64,000 nt of DNA, taken from the NCBI RefSeq assembly GCF_027922325.1, contig NZ_BSFL01000005.1, forward strand, positions 224,946-288,945, written 5' to 3'. The DNA is from Methylopila turkensis (GTDB lineage Bacteria; Pseudomonadota; Alphaproteobacteria; Rhizobiales; Methylopilaceae). The translations under genes and the position numbers were made by a program. Under the pieces are notes generated by a model, which did not search any database, was not told the origin of the DNA, and saw nothing but the letters and a program-made list of their open reading frames with translations. This document shows, piece by piece, positions 55,669-64,000 of this stretch. Each line of letters begins with the position of its first letter. The first letter of the stretch is position 1.

Positions 55669-56043
55669 ATGAGAACCCCCCTCGGCCAGGTGCGCGGCCT
55701 GGGCGCCGCGCGCTCCGGCACCGGCCATTTCTGGCTGCAGCGCCTCACCGCCGTGTCGAACCTCCTGCTGTCGATCGTGTTCGTGAGCGTGCTGATTTCG
55801 CTCGCCGGCGACAGCCACGCCGCGGTCACCGCGACGCTTTCGAATCCGGTGATCGCGATCCTGATGCTGCTGTTCGTGATCTCGGCGACCGTCCACATGC
55901 GTATCGGCATGCAGGTCATCATCGAAGACTACGTCCACGCCGAGCTGCCCAAGCTGCTCGCGCTGATGGCCAACACCTTCTTCGCCATCGCGATGGGCCT
56001 TTCCGCCGTGTTCGCGCTGCTGAAGATCAGTTTCGGAGTCTGA
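55669..56043 (+). CDS. sdhD: Succinate dehydrogenase hydrophobic membrane anchor subunit
   Basis: 124 residues with three helices. It has [29 protein letters not shown] at the start and [17 protein letters not shown] with the heme-ligand histidine and quinone-site residues. ATG 55669 is preferred to ATG 55660 because GGAG lies 9 bases before it. It follows sdhC by 14 bases and precedes sdhA by 4. Confidence 0.94.
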   Translation: MRTPLGQVRGLGAARSGTGHFWLQRLTAVSNLLLSIVFVSVLISLAGDSHAAVTATLSNPVIAILMLLFVISATVHMRIGMQVIIEDYVHAELPKLLALMANTFFAIAMGLSAVFALLKISFGV

Positions 56044-56047
56044 GGCC

Positions 56048-57883
56048 ATGGCCGACGGAGCGAAGCCCAGCGGATCGGCGCCCGGCGTCAACGGCCGCGC
56101 CTACACCTTCGTCGACCACACCTTCGACGTGGTCGTGGTGGGCGCGGGCGGCGCCGGCCTGCGCGCTGTGGTCGGCTGCTCGGAGGCCGGCCTCAAGACC
56201 GCCTGCATCACCAAGGTATTCCCCACCCGCAGCCACACGGTCGCGGCGCAGGGCGGCATCTCCGCCTCGCTCGGCAACATGGGCGAGGACGACTGGCGCT
56301 TCCACATGTACGACACCGTCAAGGGCTCCGACTGGCTCGGCGACCAGGACGCGATCGAGTACCTCGTGCGCAACGCGCCGGCCGCGGTCTACGAGCTCGA
56401 GCACTGGGGCGTGCCGTTCTCCCGCACGGAGGAAGGCAAGATCTACCAGCGGCCGTTCGGCGGCATGACCACCCATTACGGCAAGGGCACCGCCCAGCGC
56501 ACCTGCGCCGCGGCCGACCGCACGGGCCACGCCATCCTGCACACGCTCTACGGCGCGGCGCTGAAGGCCAAGGCCGAGTTCTTCATCGAGTATTTCGCCA
56601 TCGACCTGATGATGGACGAGGACGGCGCCTGCATCGGCGTGGTCGCGCTCAAGATGGACGACGGCACTCTGCACCGCTTCCGCGGCCACAAGACGATCCT
56701 CGCCACCGGCGGCTACGGCCGGGCCTACTTCTCCGCGACCTCCGCCCACACCTGCACCGGCGACGGCAACGCCATGGTGCTGCGCGCCGGCCTGCCGCTG
56801 CAGGACATGGAGTTCGTGCAGTTCCACCCGACCGGCATCTACGGCGCGGGCTGCCTGATCACCGAGGGCGCGCGCGGCGAGGGCGGCTACCTCACCAATT
56901 CCGAGGGCGAGCGCTTCATGGAGCGCTACGCGCCCTCCGCGAAGGACCTCGCCTCCCGCGACGTGGTCTCCCGCTCCATGACGGTCGAGATCCGCGAGGG
57001 CCGCGGCGTCGGCAAGAACAAGGACCACATCTACCTGCACCTCGACCATCTCGATCCGAAGGTGCTGCACGAGCGCCTGCCCGGCATCTCCGAGAGCGCG
57101 AAGATCTTCGCGGGCGTGGACCTGACCAAGGAGCCGATCCCGGTGCTGCCGACCGTGCATTACAATATGGGCGGCATCCCCACGAACTTTCACGGCGAGG
57201 TGCTGACCAAGAAGAACGGCGACCCGGACACCGTGGTGCGCGGGCTGATGGCGCTTGGCGAGGCGGCCTGCGTTTCGGTCCATGGCGCGAACCGGCTCGG
57301 CTCGAACTCGCTGATCGATCTCGTGGTGTTCGGCCGCGCGGCCGCGGTGCGCTGCGCCGAGACCATGGAGCCGAACGCGCCGCACCGCGAGCTGCCCAAG
57401 GGCGCCTCCGACCTCGCGATTTCACGGCTCGACCGCCTGCGTCACGCCTCCGGCGGCACCCCGACCGCGGAGCTGCGGCTCGGCATGCAGAAGGTGATGC
57501 AGTCGAACTGCGCCGTGTTCCGCACTGGCGAGGTGCTGGAGGAGGGCAAGGGCCTGATCCATGAGGTCTGGGCGGGCTCCGAGGACGTGCGCGTGTCGGA
57601 CCGCTCCCTGGTCTGGAACTCTGACCTGATCGAGACGCTCGAGTTCGACAACCTGATCGCCCAGGCCGTGGTCACCATGGACAGCGCGGTCAACCGCAAG
57701 GAGAGCCGCGGCGCCCACGCCCGCGAGGACTTCCCCGACCGCGACGACAAGGAATGGATGAAGCACACGCTCGCCTGGGCGGACGACGCCGCGCGGACCG
57801 TGACCATCGACTACCGCCCGGTCCACACCTACACGATGACCAACGACATCCAGTACATCGAGCCCAAGGCGCGGGTGTATTGA
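56048..57883 (+). CDS. sdhA: Succinate dehydrogenase flavoprotein subunit
   Basis: 611 residues. The FAD motif is [20 protein letters not shown] near residue 30 and the covalent-FAD histidine is in [12 protein letters not shown]. The active-site region reads [25 protein letters not shown]. It oxidises succinate to fumarate. Its stop codon overlaps the start of the coiled-coil gene (TGATG), which in most relatives would be followed directly by sdhB. Confidence 0.97.
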   Translation: MADGAKPSGSAPGVNGRAYTFVDHTFDVVVVGAGGAGLRAVVGCSEAGLKTACITKVFPTRSHTVAAQGGISASLGNMGEDDWRFHMYDTVKGSDWLGDQDAIEYLVRNAPAAVYELEHWGVPFSRTEEGKIYQRPFGGMTTHYGKGTAQRTCAAADRTGHAILHTLYGAALKAKAEFFIEYFAIDLMMDEDGACIGVVALKMDDGTLHRFRGHKTILATGGYGRAYFSATSAHTCTGDGNAMVLRAGLPLQDMEFVQFHPTGIYGAGCLITEGARGEGGYLTNSEGERFMERYAPSAKDLASRDVVSRSMTVEIREGRGVGKNKDHIYLHLDHLDPKVLHERLPGISESAKIFAGVDLTKEPIPVLPTVHYNMGGIPTNFHGEVLTKKNGDPDTVVRGLMALGEAACVSVHGANRLGSNSLIDLVVFGRAAAVRCAETMEPNAPHRELPKGASDLAISRLDRLRHASGGTPTAELRLGMQKVMQSNCAVFRTGEVLEEGKGLIHEVWAGSEDVRVSDRSLVWNSDLIETLEFDNLIAQAVVTMDSAVNRKESRGAHAREDFPDRDDKEWMKHTLAWADDAARTVTIDYRPVHTYTMTNDIQYIEPKARVY

Positions 57884-58107
57884 TGGGCGAAGAACCCGAC
57901 AGCCTGATCCTGCGCTATCTTCGTCAGATCGACGGGAAGGTCGATAGGATCGACGAACGCCTGAACGATCTCACGGCCCGGGTCTCTTCTCTCGAGGAGC
58001 AGATGTCGGGCCTGCGCTCCGACATCGTGCGGCTCGATCACCGCCTCGATCGGTTCGACGCCCGCCTGCAGCGCATCGAAAAGCGCCTCGACCTGATCGA
58101 GGCGTAG
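57883..58107 (+). CDS. 74-residue coiled-coil protein inserted between sdhA and sdhB
   Basis: Almost the entire protein (residues 15-74) is one charged heptad pattern: [20 protein letters not shown] and then [20 protein letters not shown]. It has no membrane helix, no cysteine and no enzyme motif. Its ATG shares a base with the sdhA stop, and it ends 8 bases before sdhB, so it is part of the operon and translationally coupled. A role in complex assembly or a chance small gene is possible; I do not recognise a characterised family. Confidence 0.8.
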   Translation: MGEEPDSLILRYLRQIDGKVDRIDERLNDLTARVSSLEEQMSGLRSDIVRLDHRLDRFDARLQRIEKRLDLIEA

Positions 58108-58115
58108 GAAAATCA

Positions 58116-58901
58116 ATGGTCCAGCTCAGCCTTCCCAAGAACTCCCGCATCGTCGGCGGCAAGTCCTGGCCGAAGCCGGCCGGAGCGAAATCGGTCACCG
58201 AGTTCAAGGTCTACCGCTGGAACCCGGACGACGGGCAGAACCCGCGGGTCGACACCTTCTACGTCGATCGCGACGACTGCGGACCGATGGTCCTGGACGG
58301 GCTGATCTACATCAAGTCGAAGATCGACTCGACGTTGACCTTCCGCCGCTCCTGCCGCGAAGGCATCTGCGGCTCCTGCGCCATGAACATCGACGGCACC
58401 AACACGCTCGCCTGCACCAAGGGCATGGACGAGTGCTCCGGCGATGGAACGGTGAAGATCTACCCGCTGCCGCACATGCCGGTGGTGAAGGACCTCGTGC
58501 CGGATCTCACCCAGTTCTACGCCCAGCACGCCTCGGTGGAGCCCTGGCTGAAGACCGACACCCGCGCGCCCGGGACCGAGTGGAAGCAGTCCCGCGAGGA
58601 CCGCGAGAAGCTCGACGGGCTCTACGAGTGCATCCTGTGCGCCTGCTGCTCGACCTCGTGCCCGAGCTACTGGTGGAACGGCGACCGTTATCTCGGCCCG
58701 GCCGCGCTGTTGCAGGCCTATCGCTGGCTGATCGACAGCCGCGACGAGGCCACCGGCGAGCGGCTGGACGATCTCGAAGACCCGTTCAAGCTCTATCGCT
58801 GCCACACCATCATGAACTGCGCCAAGGCCTGCCCGAAGGGCCTTAACCCGGCCAAGGCGATCGCCGAGATCAAGGGCATGATGGTCGCGCGCCAGTTCTG
58901 A
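58116..58901 (+). CDS. sdhB: Succinate dehydrogenase iron-sulfur subunit
   Basis: 261 residues holding three clusters. The [2Fe-2S] ligands are in [16 protein letters not shown] plus LAC; the [4Fe-4S] ligands in [14 protein letters not shown]; the [3Fe-4S] ligands in [17 protein letters not shown]. It passes electrons from SdhA to the membrane quinone site. It is the last gene of the operon and is followed by palindromic repeats rather than a T-rich terminator. Confidence 0.97.
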   Translation: MVQLSLPKNSRIVGGKSWPKPAGAKSVTEFKVYRWNPDDGQNPRVDTFYVDRDDCGPMVLDGLIYIKSKIDSTLTFRRSCREGICGSCAMNIDGTNTLACTKGMDECSGDGTVKIYPLPHMPVVKDLVPDLTQFYAQHASVEPWLKTDTRAPGTEWKQSREDREKLDGLYECILCACCSTSCPSYWWNGDRYLGPAALLQAYRWLIDSRDEATGERLDDLEDPFKLYRCHTIMNCAKACPKGLNPAKAIAEIKGMMVARQF

Positions 58902-58950
58902 GGCGCGGTCCGACAAAAAAGCCGCGCCGGCTGCGCAGCCGCGCTCGCCG

Positions 58951-59037
58951 TCGTGCCGTGCCTTCCCGCGGGCATCCACGACTTGAACACGACGCTCGAC
59001 GCCCAAGTCGTGGATACCCGGCTTCCCCGGGCATGAC
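58951..59037. repeat. Related composite palindromic repeat after sdhB
   Basis: An 11-bp inverted repeat, ATCCACGACTT (58974-58984) with AAGTCGTGGAT (59005-59015), encloses GACGCTCGACGCCC, which resembles the spacer of the composite repeats. The right end CCCCGGGCATGACG matches the 2521 palindrome type. A short GGCGCGG/CCGCGCC hairpin (58902-58928) precedes it. Confidence 0.7.
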
Positions 59038-59145
59038 GCTCGCTTGCTAGATGCTGCCGCTTTTTTAAGCGTGCCCATCGCTCGACGGGGCCATCGCGTG
59101 GGCCCACGTCTCCCGGGTCGACAACAAGGCTTCAGGGAGGTCGCT

Positions 59146-59319
59146 ATGAACGATGTGGTCGATCAGGACCGGGCTTGGACGGTCGAGAACGTGCAGGATC
59201 TGCAGGCGCTCGCGCGCGAGAAGGTGCCGGCGAGCGTGATCGCCCTGCGGCTTCGGCGCTCGCAGGCGGACATCCACGCCAAGGCGTCGGAGATCGGCGT
59301 CACGCTCGTCGCCGAATAG
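59146..59319 (+). CDS. 57-residue hypothetical protein with HTH-like tail
   Basis: A small protein with a strong ribosome site (GGGAGG, 6 bases before ATG). Its second half (LQALAREKVPASVIALRLRRSQADIHAKASEIGV) looks like a two-helix DNA-binding hairpin of the SANT/HTH-type small proteins frequent in Rhizobiales. No family name can be given with confidence. It ends 1 base before the convergent MAPEG gene. Confidence 0.7.
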   Translation: MNDVVDQDRAWTVENVQDLQALAREKVPASVIALRLRRSQADIHAKASEIGVTLVAE

Positions 59320-59320
59320 C

Positions 59321-59701
59321 TCAGCTCCAGGCCGGCGACGTGAACAGCGCGAGCGCCGTAAACAGCCCCGCGCTCCACACGCCTGACCGCAGGGTCGGCT
59401 GGTTCGCGAGGTAGCAGGCCACATAGGCGATCCGGGACGCGACGAAGGCGACGGCCAGCAGGTCCGCCGTCATCGCGTCCGCGCCTTGCGTCGTGGCGAC
59501 GAGGCCTGCGGCGGCGAAGAACGGAAACGCCTCGAAGCCGTTCTGCTGCGCGGCGATGGCGCGCCGGCGCCATCCCGAAGCCTCGTCCGCCCAGCCGCGC
59601 GGGTTGGCGTTGTCGAAGCTCCGGTCGCCCCATTTGGCGAGACCGACGGTCAGGACAGGCATGAGGCCGGCGACCAGCACGCACCACAGGGTCAAGGACA
59701 T
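59321..59701 (-). CDS. MAPEG family membrane protein
   Basis: 126 residues with four hydrophobic helices and the MAPEG-type segment NANPRGWADEASGWRRRAIAAQQNGFEAFPFFAAAG. It ends with the helix containing ASRIAYVACYLANQPTLRSGVW. MAPEG proteins include glutathione-dependent membrane enzymes; the bacterial members are mostly uncharacterised. ATG at MSLTLWCVL was chosen so that the first helix begins at once. Confidence 0.85.
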   Translation of the reverse strand: MSLTLWCVLVAGLMPVLTVGLAKWGDRSFDNANPRGWADEASGWRRRAIAAQQNGFEAFPFFAAAGLVATTQGADAMTADLLAVAFVASRIAYVACYLANQPTLRSGVWSAGLFTALALFTSPAWS

Positions 59702-59825
59702 GGCGTTCGGCCTCCGGATCGCGTCGCGTCGGGCGTTTGACGATGGCGTGTTGAATGCGCCGTCGTTGCGCTCCCGGCTTACGCGGGCCAGCATTCCGCC
59801 GATCACCGCTCAGGATAAGACCGCC

Positions 59826-60230
59826 ATGACAGAATCCCGTCCGCTGCTGCCGCTCGTGTCCGACGCCGAGGCCGATCCGCGCGCGCAGGCGGTGTTCGAC
59901 GACATCCGCGCGGTGCGGAAGACCGACCGCGTCAACAACTTCTGGCGGGCGCTCGCAAACGATCCCGACGGCCTCGAGCGCACCTGGGCCGAGGTCAAGG
60001 CGGTGATGGGCGAGGGCGCGCTCGATCCGCTCGTGAAGGAGCTGGTCTACATCGCCGTTTCGGTGACGAACGGCTGCGAGTACTGCATCCGCTCGCATTC
60101 GGCCGCCGCCCGCGCGAAGGGTCTCGACGACGCCGGGCTGGCGGAATTGTTCGCCGTGATCGCGCTCGCGAACAAGACCAACGCGCTCGTCACCGGTCTG
60201 AGGCCGCCGGTCGACGAGGCGTTCCGCTGA
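59826..60230 (+). CDS. Carboxymuconolactone decarboxylase/AhpD-like protein
   Basis: 134 residues with the AhpD core NGCEYCIRSHSAAARAKGLDDA: CxxC (CEYC) and a downstream histidine form a peroxidase-type redox site. Members act as alkylhydroperoxidase-like reductases or decarboxylases; the CxxC with SH..A favours a redox role. It diverges from the MAPEG gene, with a 124-base gap. Confidence 0.85.
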   Translation: MTESRPLLPLVSDAEADPRAQAVFDDIRAVRKTDRVNNFWRALANDPDGLERTWAEVKAVMGEGALDPLVKELVYIAVSVTNGCEYCIRSHSAAARAKGLDDAGLAELFAVIALANKTNALVTGLRPPVDEAFR

Positions 60231-60274
60231 GGGGCGCGAGTCCGGACGCGCGCCCCCGGTTCACCGGCCGGCGC

Positions 60275-60661
60275 TCATTTCGGCGCCGCGCCCTCGATCT
60301 TCGCGAGCAGCGCTTTCATTTCCGCGATCTCGCGCTCCTGCGCGGCCACGATGCGCTCGGCGAGGTCTCGCGCCTCGGCGTTCCGACCGTGCTTCAGCTC
60401 GATGCGCGCCATCTCCAGCGCGCCTTCGTGGTGGGGAATCATCGCGCGCAGGAAGTCGACGTCGGCGTCGCCGCTGAGCGGAAGCTTCATCGCCCGGTGC
60501 ATCCTGTCGTTCGCATCGCGCAGCGCGTCGGAGGCCGGGCCGCTAGCGGCGCCGGCGTCTCCATGGCCGTGATGGCCCGACATGTCGTGCTGTCCCGCAA
60601 GCGCGGGCGCCGCCGCGACGAGCGCCAAGGCGCACGGCAGCGCGATCCTGAAACGTTTCAT
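60275..60661 (-). CDS. DUF305 family exported metal-associated protein
   Basis: 128 residues with a signal peptide (IALPCALALVAAAPALAG), a His-rich start (HDMSGHHGHGD) and the DUF305 core DVDFLRAMIPHHEGALEMARIELKHGRNAEARDLAERIVAAQEREIAEMKALL. Some DUF305 proteins (CopM type) bind copper through His and Met in the periplasm. The next gene upstream encodes another His-rich exported protein, consistent with a metal theme. Confidence 0.87.
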   Translation of the reverse strand: MKRFRIALPCALALVAAAPALAGQHDMSGHHGHGDAGAASGPASDALRDANDRMHRAMKLPLSGDADVDFLRAMIPHHEGALEMARIELKHGRNAEARDLAERIVAAQEREIAEMKALLAKIEGAAPK

Positions 60662-60717
60662 GGGATTGGTTCTCCATCGATCGGTTGAGGGGGAGGCGCT
60701 TCAGGCGCGCCGGACCG

Positions 60718-61038
60718 TCAGGTCGTTCGAGGAGGCGGGATCGACGTTTCGGGAGCGTGGCTCTCCGGCGCTCCGGAGACGGGGAGGAAGCTTGCGGCCT
60801 GTCCATGCTTCAGGGGCCGCAGCGTGGCGGCGAAGGCCGCCGGTAGCGTGGCGCAGATCGCGGCGCAGGCGGCGCGCTCGATCGGATGGGCGCCGGCATG
60901 TCCGGCATCGGAAGGCGCGGCGTGGGACGCATGCGCGGCATGGCCGCCGGCCGCGTGAGCGGAGCGCAGCGACGCCGCGGGGCACAAGCCCAGAACGCTT
61001 GCGCACAGGGCGATGAACAGGATCCGGGCGAGCCGCAT
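60718..61038 (-). CDS. Hypothetical exported His-rich protein
   Basis: 106 residues. A signal peptide (ILFIALCASVLGLCPAASLRSAHA) is followed by a histidine/alanine-rich segment (GGHAAHASHAAPSDAGHAGAHP) and a proline-rich end. There are cysteines in AACAAICA. It is 56 bases upstream of the DUF305 gene on the same strand, so the two could be co-transcribed and bind metal. No family is recognised. Confidence 0.55.
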   Translation of the reverse strand: MRLARILFIALCASVLGLCPAASLRSAHAAGGHAAHASHAAPSDAGHAGAHPIERAACAAICATLPAAFAATLRPLKHGQAASFLPVSGAPESHAPETSIPPPRTT

Positions 61039-61091
61039 GCCGGAATCTTAAGGCCGTAGGCGAGCGGCGCTCAAGCGTGCGGACGCGAGCG

Positions 61092-61373
61092 TCAGTACCG
61101 CCACCAGTATTCTTTGATGTTGCCTTTGCCGCCGGTCGAGAAGTCGTACATCGACTGGCGGACGTCGTCCTGGCTCGGATGGATCGGACCCCACGGACGG
61201 TCGTCCCGCGGCTCGGCGCGGTGGACGCGGCGCTCGGCGTGAGGCCGCCGCTCCGTCGCCGCCGCGCGTTCGCGCCAGCCGTCCCGGTCGCGCACGCGCC
61301 GGTCGTGGGCGTCGGCGACGGTGGTCATGGCGCCGGCGAGCGTCGCGGCGAGAACCAGAACGGAAAGGCGCAT
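61092..61373 (-). CDS. Hypothetical exported basic protein
   Basis: 93 residues with a signal peptide (VLVLAATLAGAMTTVADA), a highly charged Arg/Asp/Glu/His middle (HDRRVRDRDGWRERAAATER) and a conserved-looking C-terminus ending in GKGNIKEYWWRY. Its function is unknown. AAGGAG precedes the start codon. It is followed by the His-rich gene on the same strand, and the divergent neighbour is zapE. Confidence 0.65.
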   Translation of the reverse strand: MRLSVLVLAATLAGAMTTVADAHDRRVRDRDGWRERAAATERRPHAERRVHRAEPRDDRPWGPIHPSQDDVRQSMYDFSTGGKGNIKEYWWRY

Positions 61374-61559
61374 GGCGCGGCTCCTTCGGCGGAAAGCGAC
61401 CTGAACCGAACGCGCGGGCGGGGCGGGCGTTCCGGCGAGGCCTGCGATCGACGAAGGTCTGCCCCACGTTCGTACGCATGACGGCGGCCGAACGGTCTGC
61501 TAATCGACCGCGGTCGGGGCGGCGGAAAGCCTCCGGATGGAGGCGTCGGGCCGCTCGAG

Positions 61560-62726
61560 ATGACCGAGACGACCGTTCAACGCTACGAGGCGACGGTGCG
61601 CTCCGGCGCGCTTGAGCGCGACCCGGCGCAGGAGCAGGTGATCGCGCGGCTGAACGCGCTCGACCAGAACCTGCGCGATCGCAGCCGCAGCAAGTCCGGC
61701 GCGCTGGGCTGGCTGTTCGCCAAACGCGCCGCAGAACCGCCGCGCGGTCTCTATGTCTGGGGCGAGGTCGGCCGCGGCAAGACGCGGCTGATGGACATGT
61801 TCTTCGAGGCCGTTCCGGTCGCGAGGAAGCGGCGCGCGCATTTCCACGACTTCATGATCGACGTGCATGCGCGCATCCATCAGGCGCGGCAGCGCGCCAA
61901 GACCGGCAAGGGGCCGTCCGGCGACGTGATCCCGGTCGTTGGCGAGGCGATCGCGGCCGAGGCGTCGCTGCTGTGCTTTGACGAGTTCCACGTCACCGAC
62001 ATCGCCGACGCCATGATCCTGGCGCGCCTGTTCGAGCGGCTGTTCGAGGCCGGCGTGGTGGTGGTCGCGACCTCGAACGTGCCGCCGGACGACCTCTACA
62101 AGGACGGCCTCAACCGCTCGCTGTTCACGCCGTTCATCGCGCTTGTGAAGAGTCGCATGGAGGTGGTGAAGCTCGCCGCCCGCACCGACTTCCGGCGCGA
62201 GAAGCTCGGGCATGGCGGGGTGTGGCTGACGCCGGCGGACGAGGCCGCCCGCGCCGAGCTCGACCGCGCCTTCGAAGCGCTGGCCGGCGGTCCCGGCGCG
62301 CCGGCGAGCTTCGAGGTGCAGGGCCGCTCCGTCGCGCTCGCAGGCGCCGCGAACGGCGTCGCTCGCGCGAGCTTCGCGGACCTTTGCGGCAAGCCGCTCG
62401 GCGCCGCCGACTACATCGCGCTGGCGCGGCGCCATCACACTCTCGTGCTCGACGCCGTCCCGACCCTCGACGAGACGCGCCGCAACGAGGCGCGCCGCCT
62501 CATGACGCTGGTCGACGCGCTCTACGAGCACAACGTCAAGCTGGTGGCGTCGGCGGATGCCCCGCCGGACGAGCTGTGGCGCGGAACCGACGGCTACGAG
62601 ACGTTCGGCTTCGCCCGCACCGCCTCACGCCTCGCCGAAATGGGCTCGGACGAGTGGCTGTCGCGCCCCCATGGCCGGCCCGACAGCGCGGCGTCCGGCT
62701 CGGCGTCCGGGCTGGTCGAGACCTGA
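61560..62726 (+). CDS. zapE: Cell division protein ZapE (AFG1-type ATPase)
   Basis: 388 residues. Walker A is in LYVWGEVGRGKTRLMDMFFEA (near residue 70), then LLCFDEFHVTDIADAMIL for Walker B and VATSNVPPDDLYKDGLNR for sensor 1. ZapE binds FtsZ and modulates the Z-ring in E. coli; mitochondrial AFG1 takes part in protein quality control. In alphaproteobacteria the gene commonly lies before mdh, as here. Confidence 0.92.
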   Translation: MTETTVQRYEATVRSGALERDPAQEQVIARLNALDQNLRDRSRSKSGALGWLFAKRAAEPPRGLYVWGEVGRGKTRLMDMFFEAVPVARKRRAHFHDFMIDVHARIHQARQRAKTGKGPSGDVIPVVGEAIAAEASLLCFDEFHVTDIADAMILARLFERLFEAGVVVVATSNVPPDDLYKDGLNRSLFTPFIALVKSRMEVVKLAARTDFRREKLGHGGVWLTPADEAARAELDRAFEALAGGPGAPASFEVQGRSVALAGAANGVARASFADLCGKPLGAADYIALARRHHTLVLDAVPTLDETRRNEARRLMTLVDALYEHNVKLVASADAPPDELWRGTDGYETFGFARTASRLAEMGSDEWLSRPHGRPDSAASGSASGLVET

Positions 62727-62783
62727 CGCGTCCGCTATGTCCCGACGGGACGCCGCATTGCAACAATTTACGCCGTCTATCAC

Positions 62784-62812
62784 TTGAACGGACCTTTCAA
62801 TCGGGCTAGTCG
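62784..62812 (+). promoter_or_regulatory. mdh: Candidate mdh promoter
   Basis: TTGAAC (62784-62789) and TAGTCG (62807-62812) are 17 bases apart, which fits a vegetative promoter of moderate strength. It is 76 bases before the mdh start. The assignment is by eye. Confidence 0.3.
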
Positions 62813-62866
62813 AGAGGCCCCGCCGCCCGGCGTCAATATGTCTCGCCTCTCCGCCGGTCCGTCTGA

Positions 62867-63853
<987 letters not shown>

Positions 63854-63941
63854 CGTTTGGCCCCTCCGGGCCCCGGCCTAGGGTCGGGACGAGAGGGGTC
63901 GGGCGGAGATTGGCGAGCTTCGGCGACGAGGACCTGTTGCG

Positions 63942-64000
63942 ATGAACATTCACGAATACCAGGCCAAGGGGTTGCTGCGGGGGTTTGGGGCTCCTGTGCC
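63942..64000 (+). CDS. sucC: Succinyl-CoA synthetase beta subunit, 3' end outside window
   Basis: Only the first 19 residues are present: MNIHEYQAKGLLRGFGAPV, which is the conserved SucC N-terminus. The mdh-sucC spacing of 88 bases and the order match the mdh-sucCD-sucA operon of Rhizobiales. Confidence 0.9.
   Translation, partial: MNIHEYQAKGLLRGFGAPV

Overview
The window is a high-GC chromosomal segment of an alphaproteobacterium, most likely of the order Hyphomicrobiales (Rhizobiales). The evidence is the gene set and order: acnA followed by a DUF1223 gene, DUF2794, glnK-amtB, zur-ispG, sdhCDAB, zapE and mdh-sucC. Strong third-position GC bias supports this, as do several palindromic intergenic repeats of the kind common in this order. 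I cannot fix the genus. No rRNA, tRNA or CRISPR array was found.

Layout. 1-7.3 kb: aconitase (5' end outside the window), a DUF1223 protein, an alpha/beta hydrolase, an APC permease and an exported methyltransferase-fold protein. 7.3-9.75 kb: a lower-GC islet holding a two-gene module (an unknown protein plus an Xre-HTH/ImmA-type metalloprotease), followed by a decayed transposase-like remnant. 9.75-26.4 kb: housekeeping and metabolic genes, including RidA, leuD, a sulfotransferase-like gene, thpR, an aldo/keto reductase, a TesA-like esterase divergent from a YbbA/YbbP-type ABC pair, putA, a 27-residue membrane peptide, ndh, a CnoX/YbbN-like chaperone, a LON-domain protein, a Trm112-like protein and a Ubi-type hydroxylase. 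26.6-37.4 kb: tesB, glnK-amtB behind a sigma-54 type promoter, ftsK, an ATPase, lolA, xth and zur-ispG.

37.5-52 kb: 3-hydroxybutyrate dehydrogenase, then an accessory surface-polysaccharide region. It contains a Gfo/Idh/MocA oxidoreductase, a DUF6492-like protein, two GT2 glycosyltransferases, a WecB/TagA glycosyltransferase, an O-antigen ligase/ExoQ-like protein, a Tat-like exported GH44-like glycosidase, an epimerase, a Wzx-type flippase and a GumC/Wzz-type protein. Glucokinase follows. The initiating sugar-phosphate transferase and outer-membrane export channel are not in the window.

52-64 kb: a pseudouridine synthase, a lipid-kinase-family protein, a TetR regulator, then TCA-cycle genes: sdhC-sdhD-sdhA-(74-aa coiled coil)-sdhB, later mdh and the start of sucC. 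Between them lie small envelope or metal-related genes and zapE. Together with acnA at the left edge, the window carries much of the oxidative TCA branch.

The most unusual items are the Xre-ImmA module with its putative operator, the exported methyltransferase-fold protein, the coiled-coil gene inside the sdh operon, the GH44-like enzyme in a polysaccharide locus, a perfect 36-bp palindrome between ridA and leuD, and a family of two-hairpin composite repeats.
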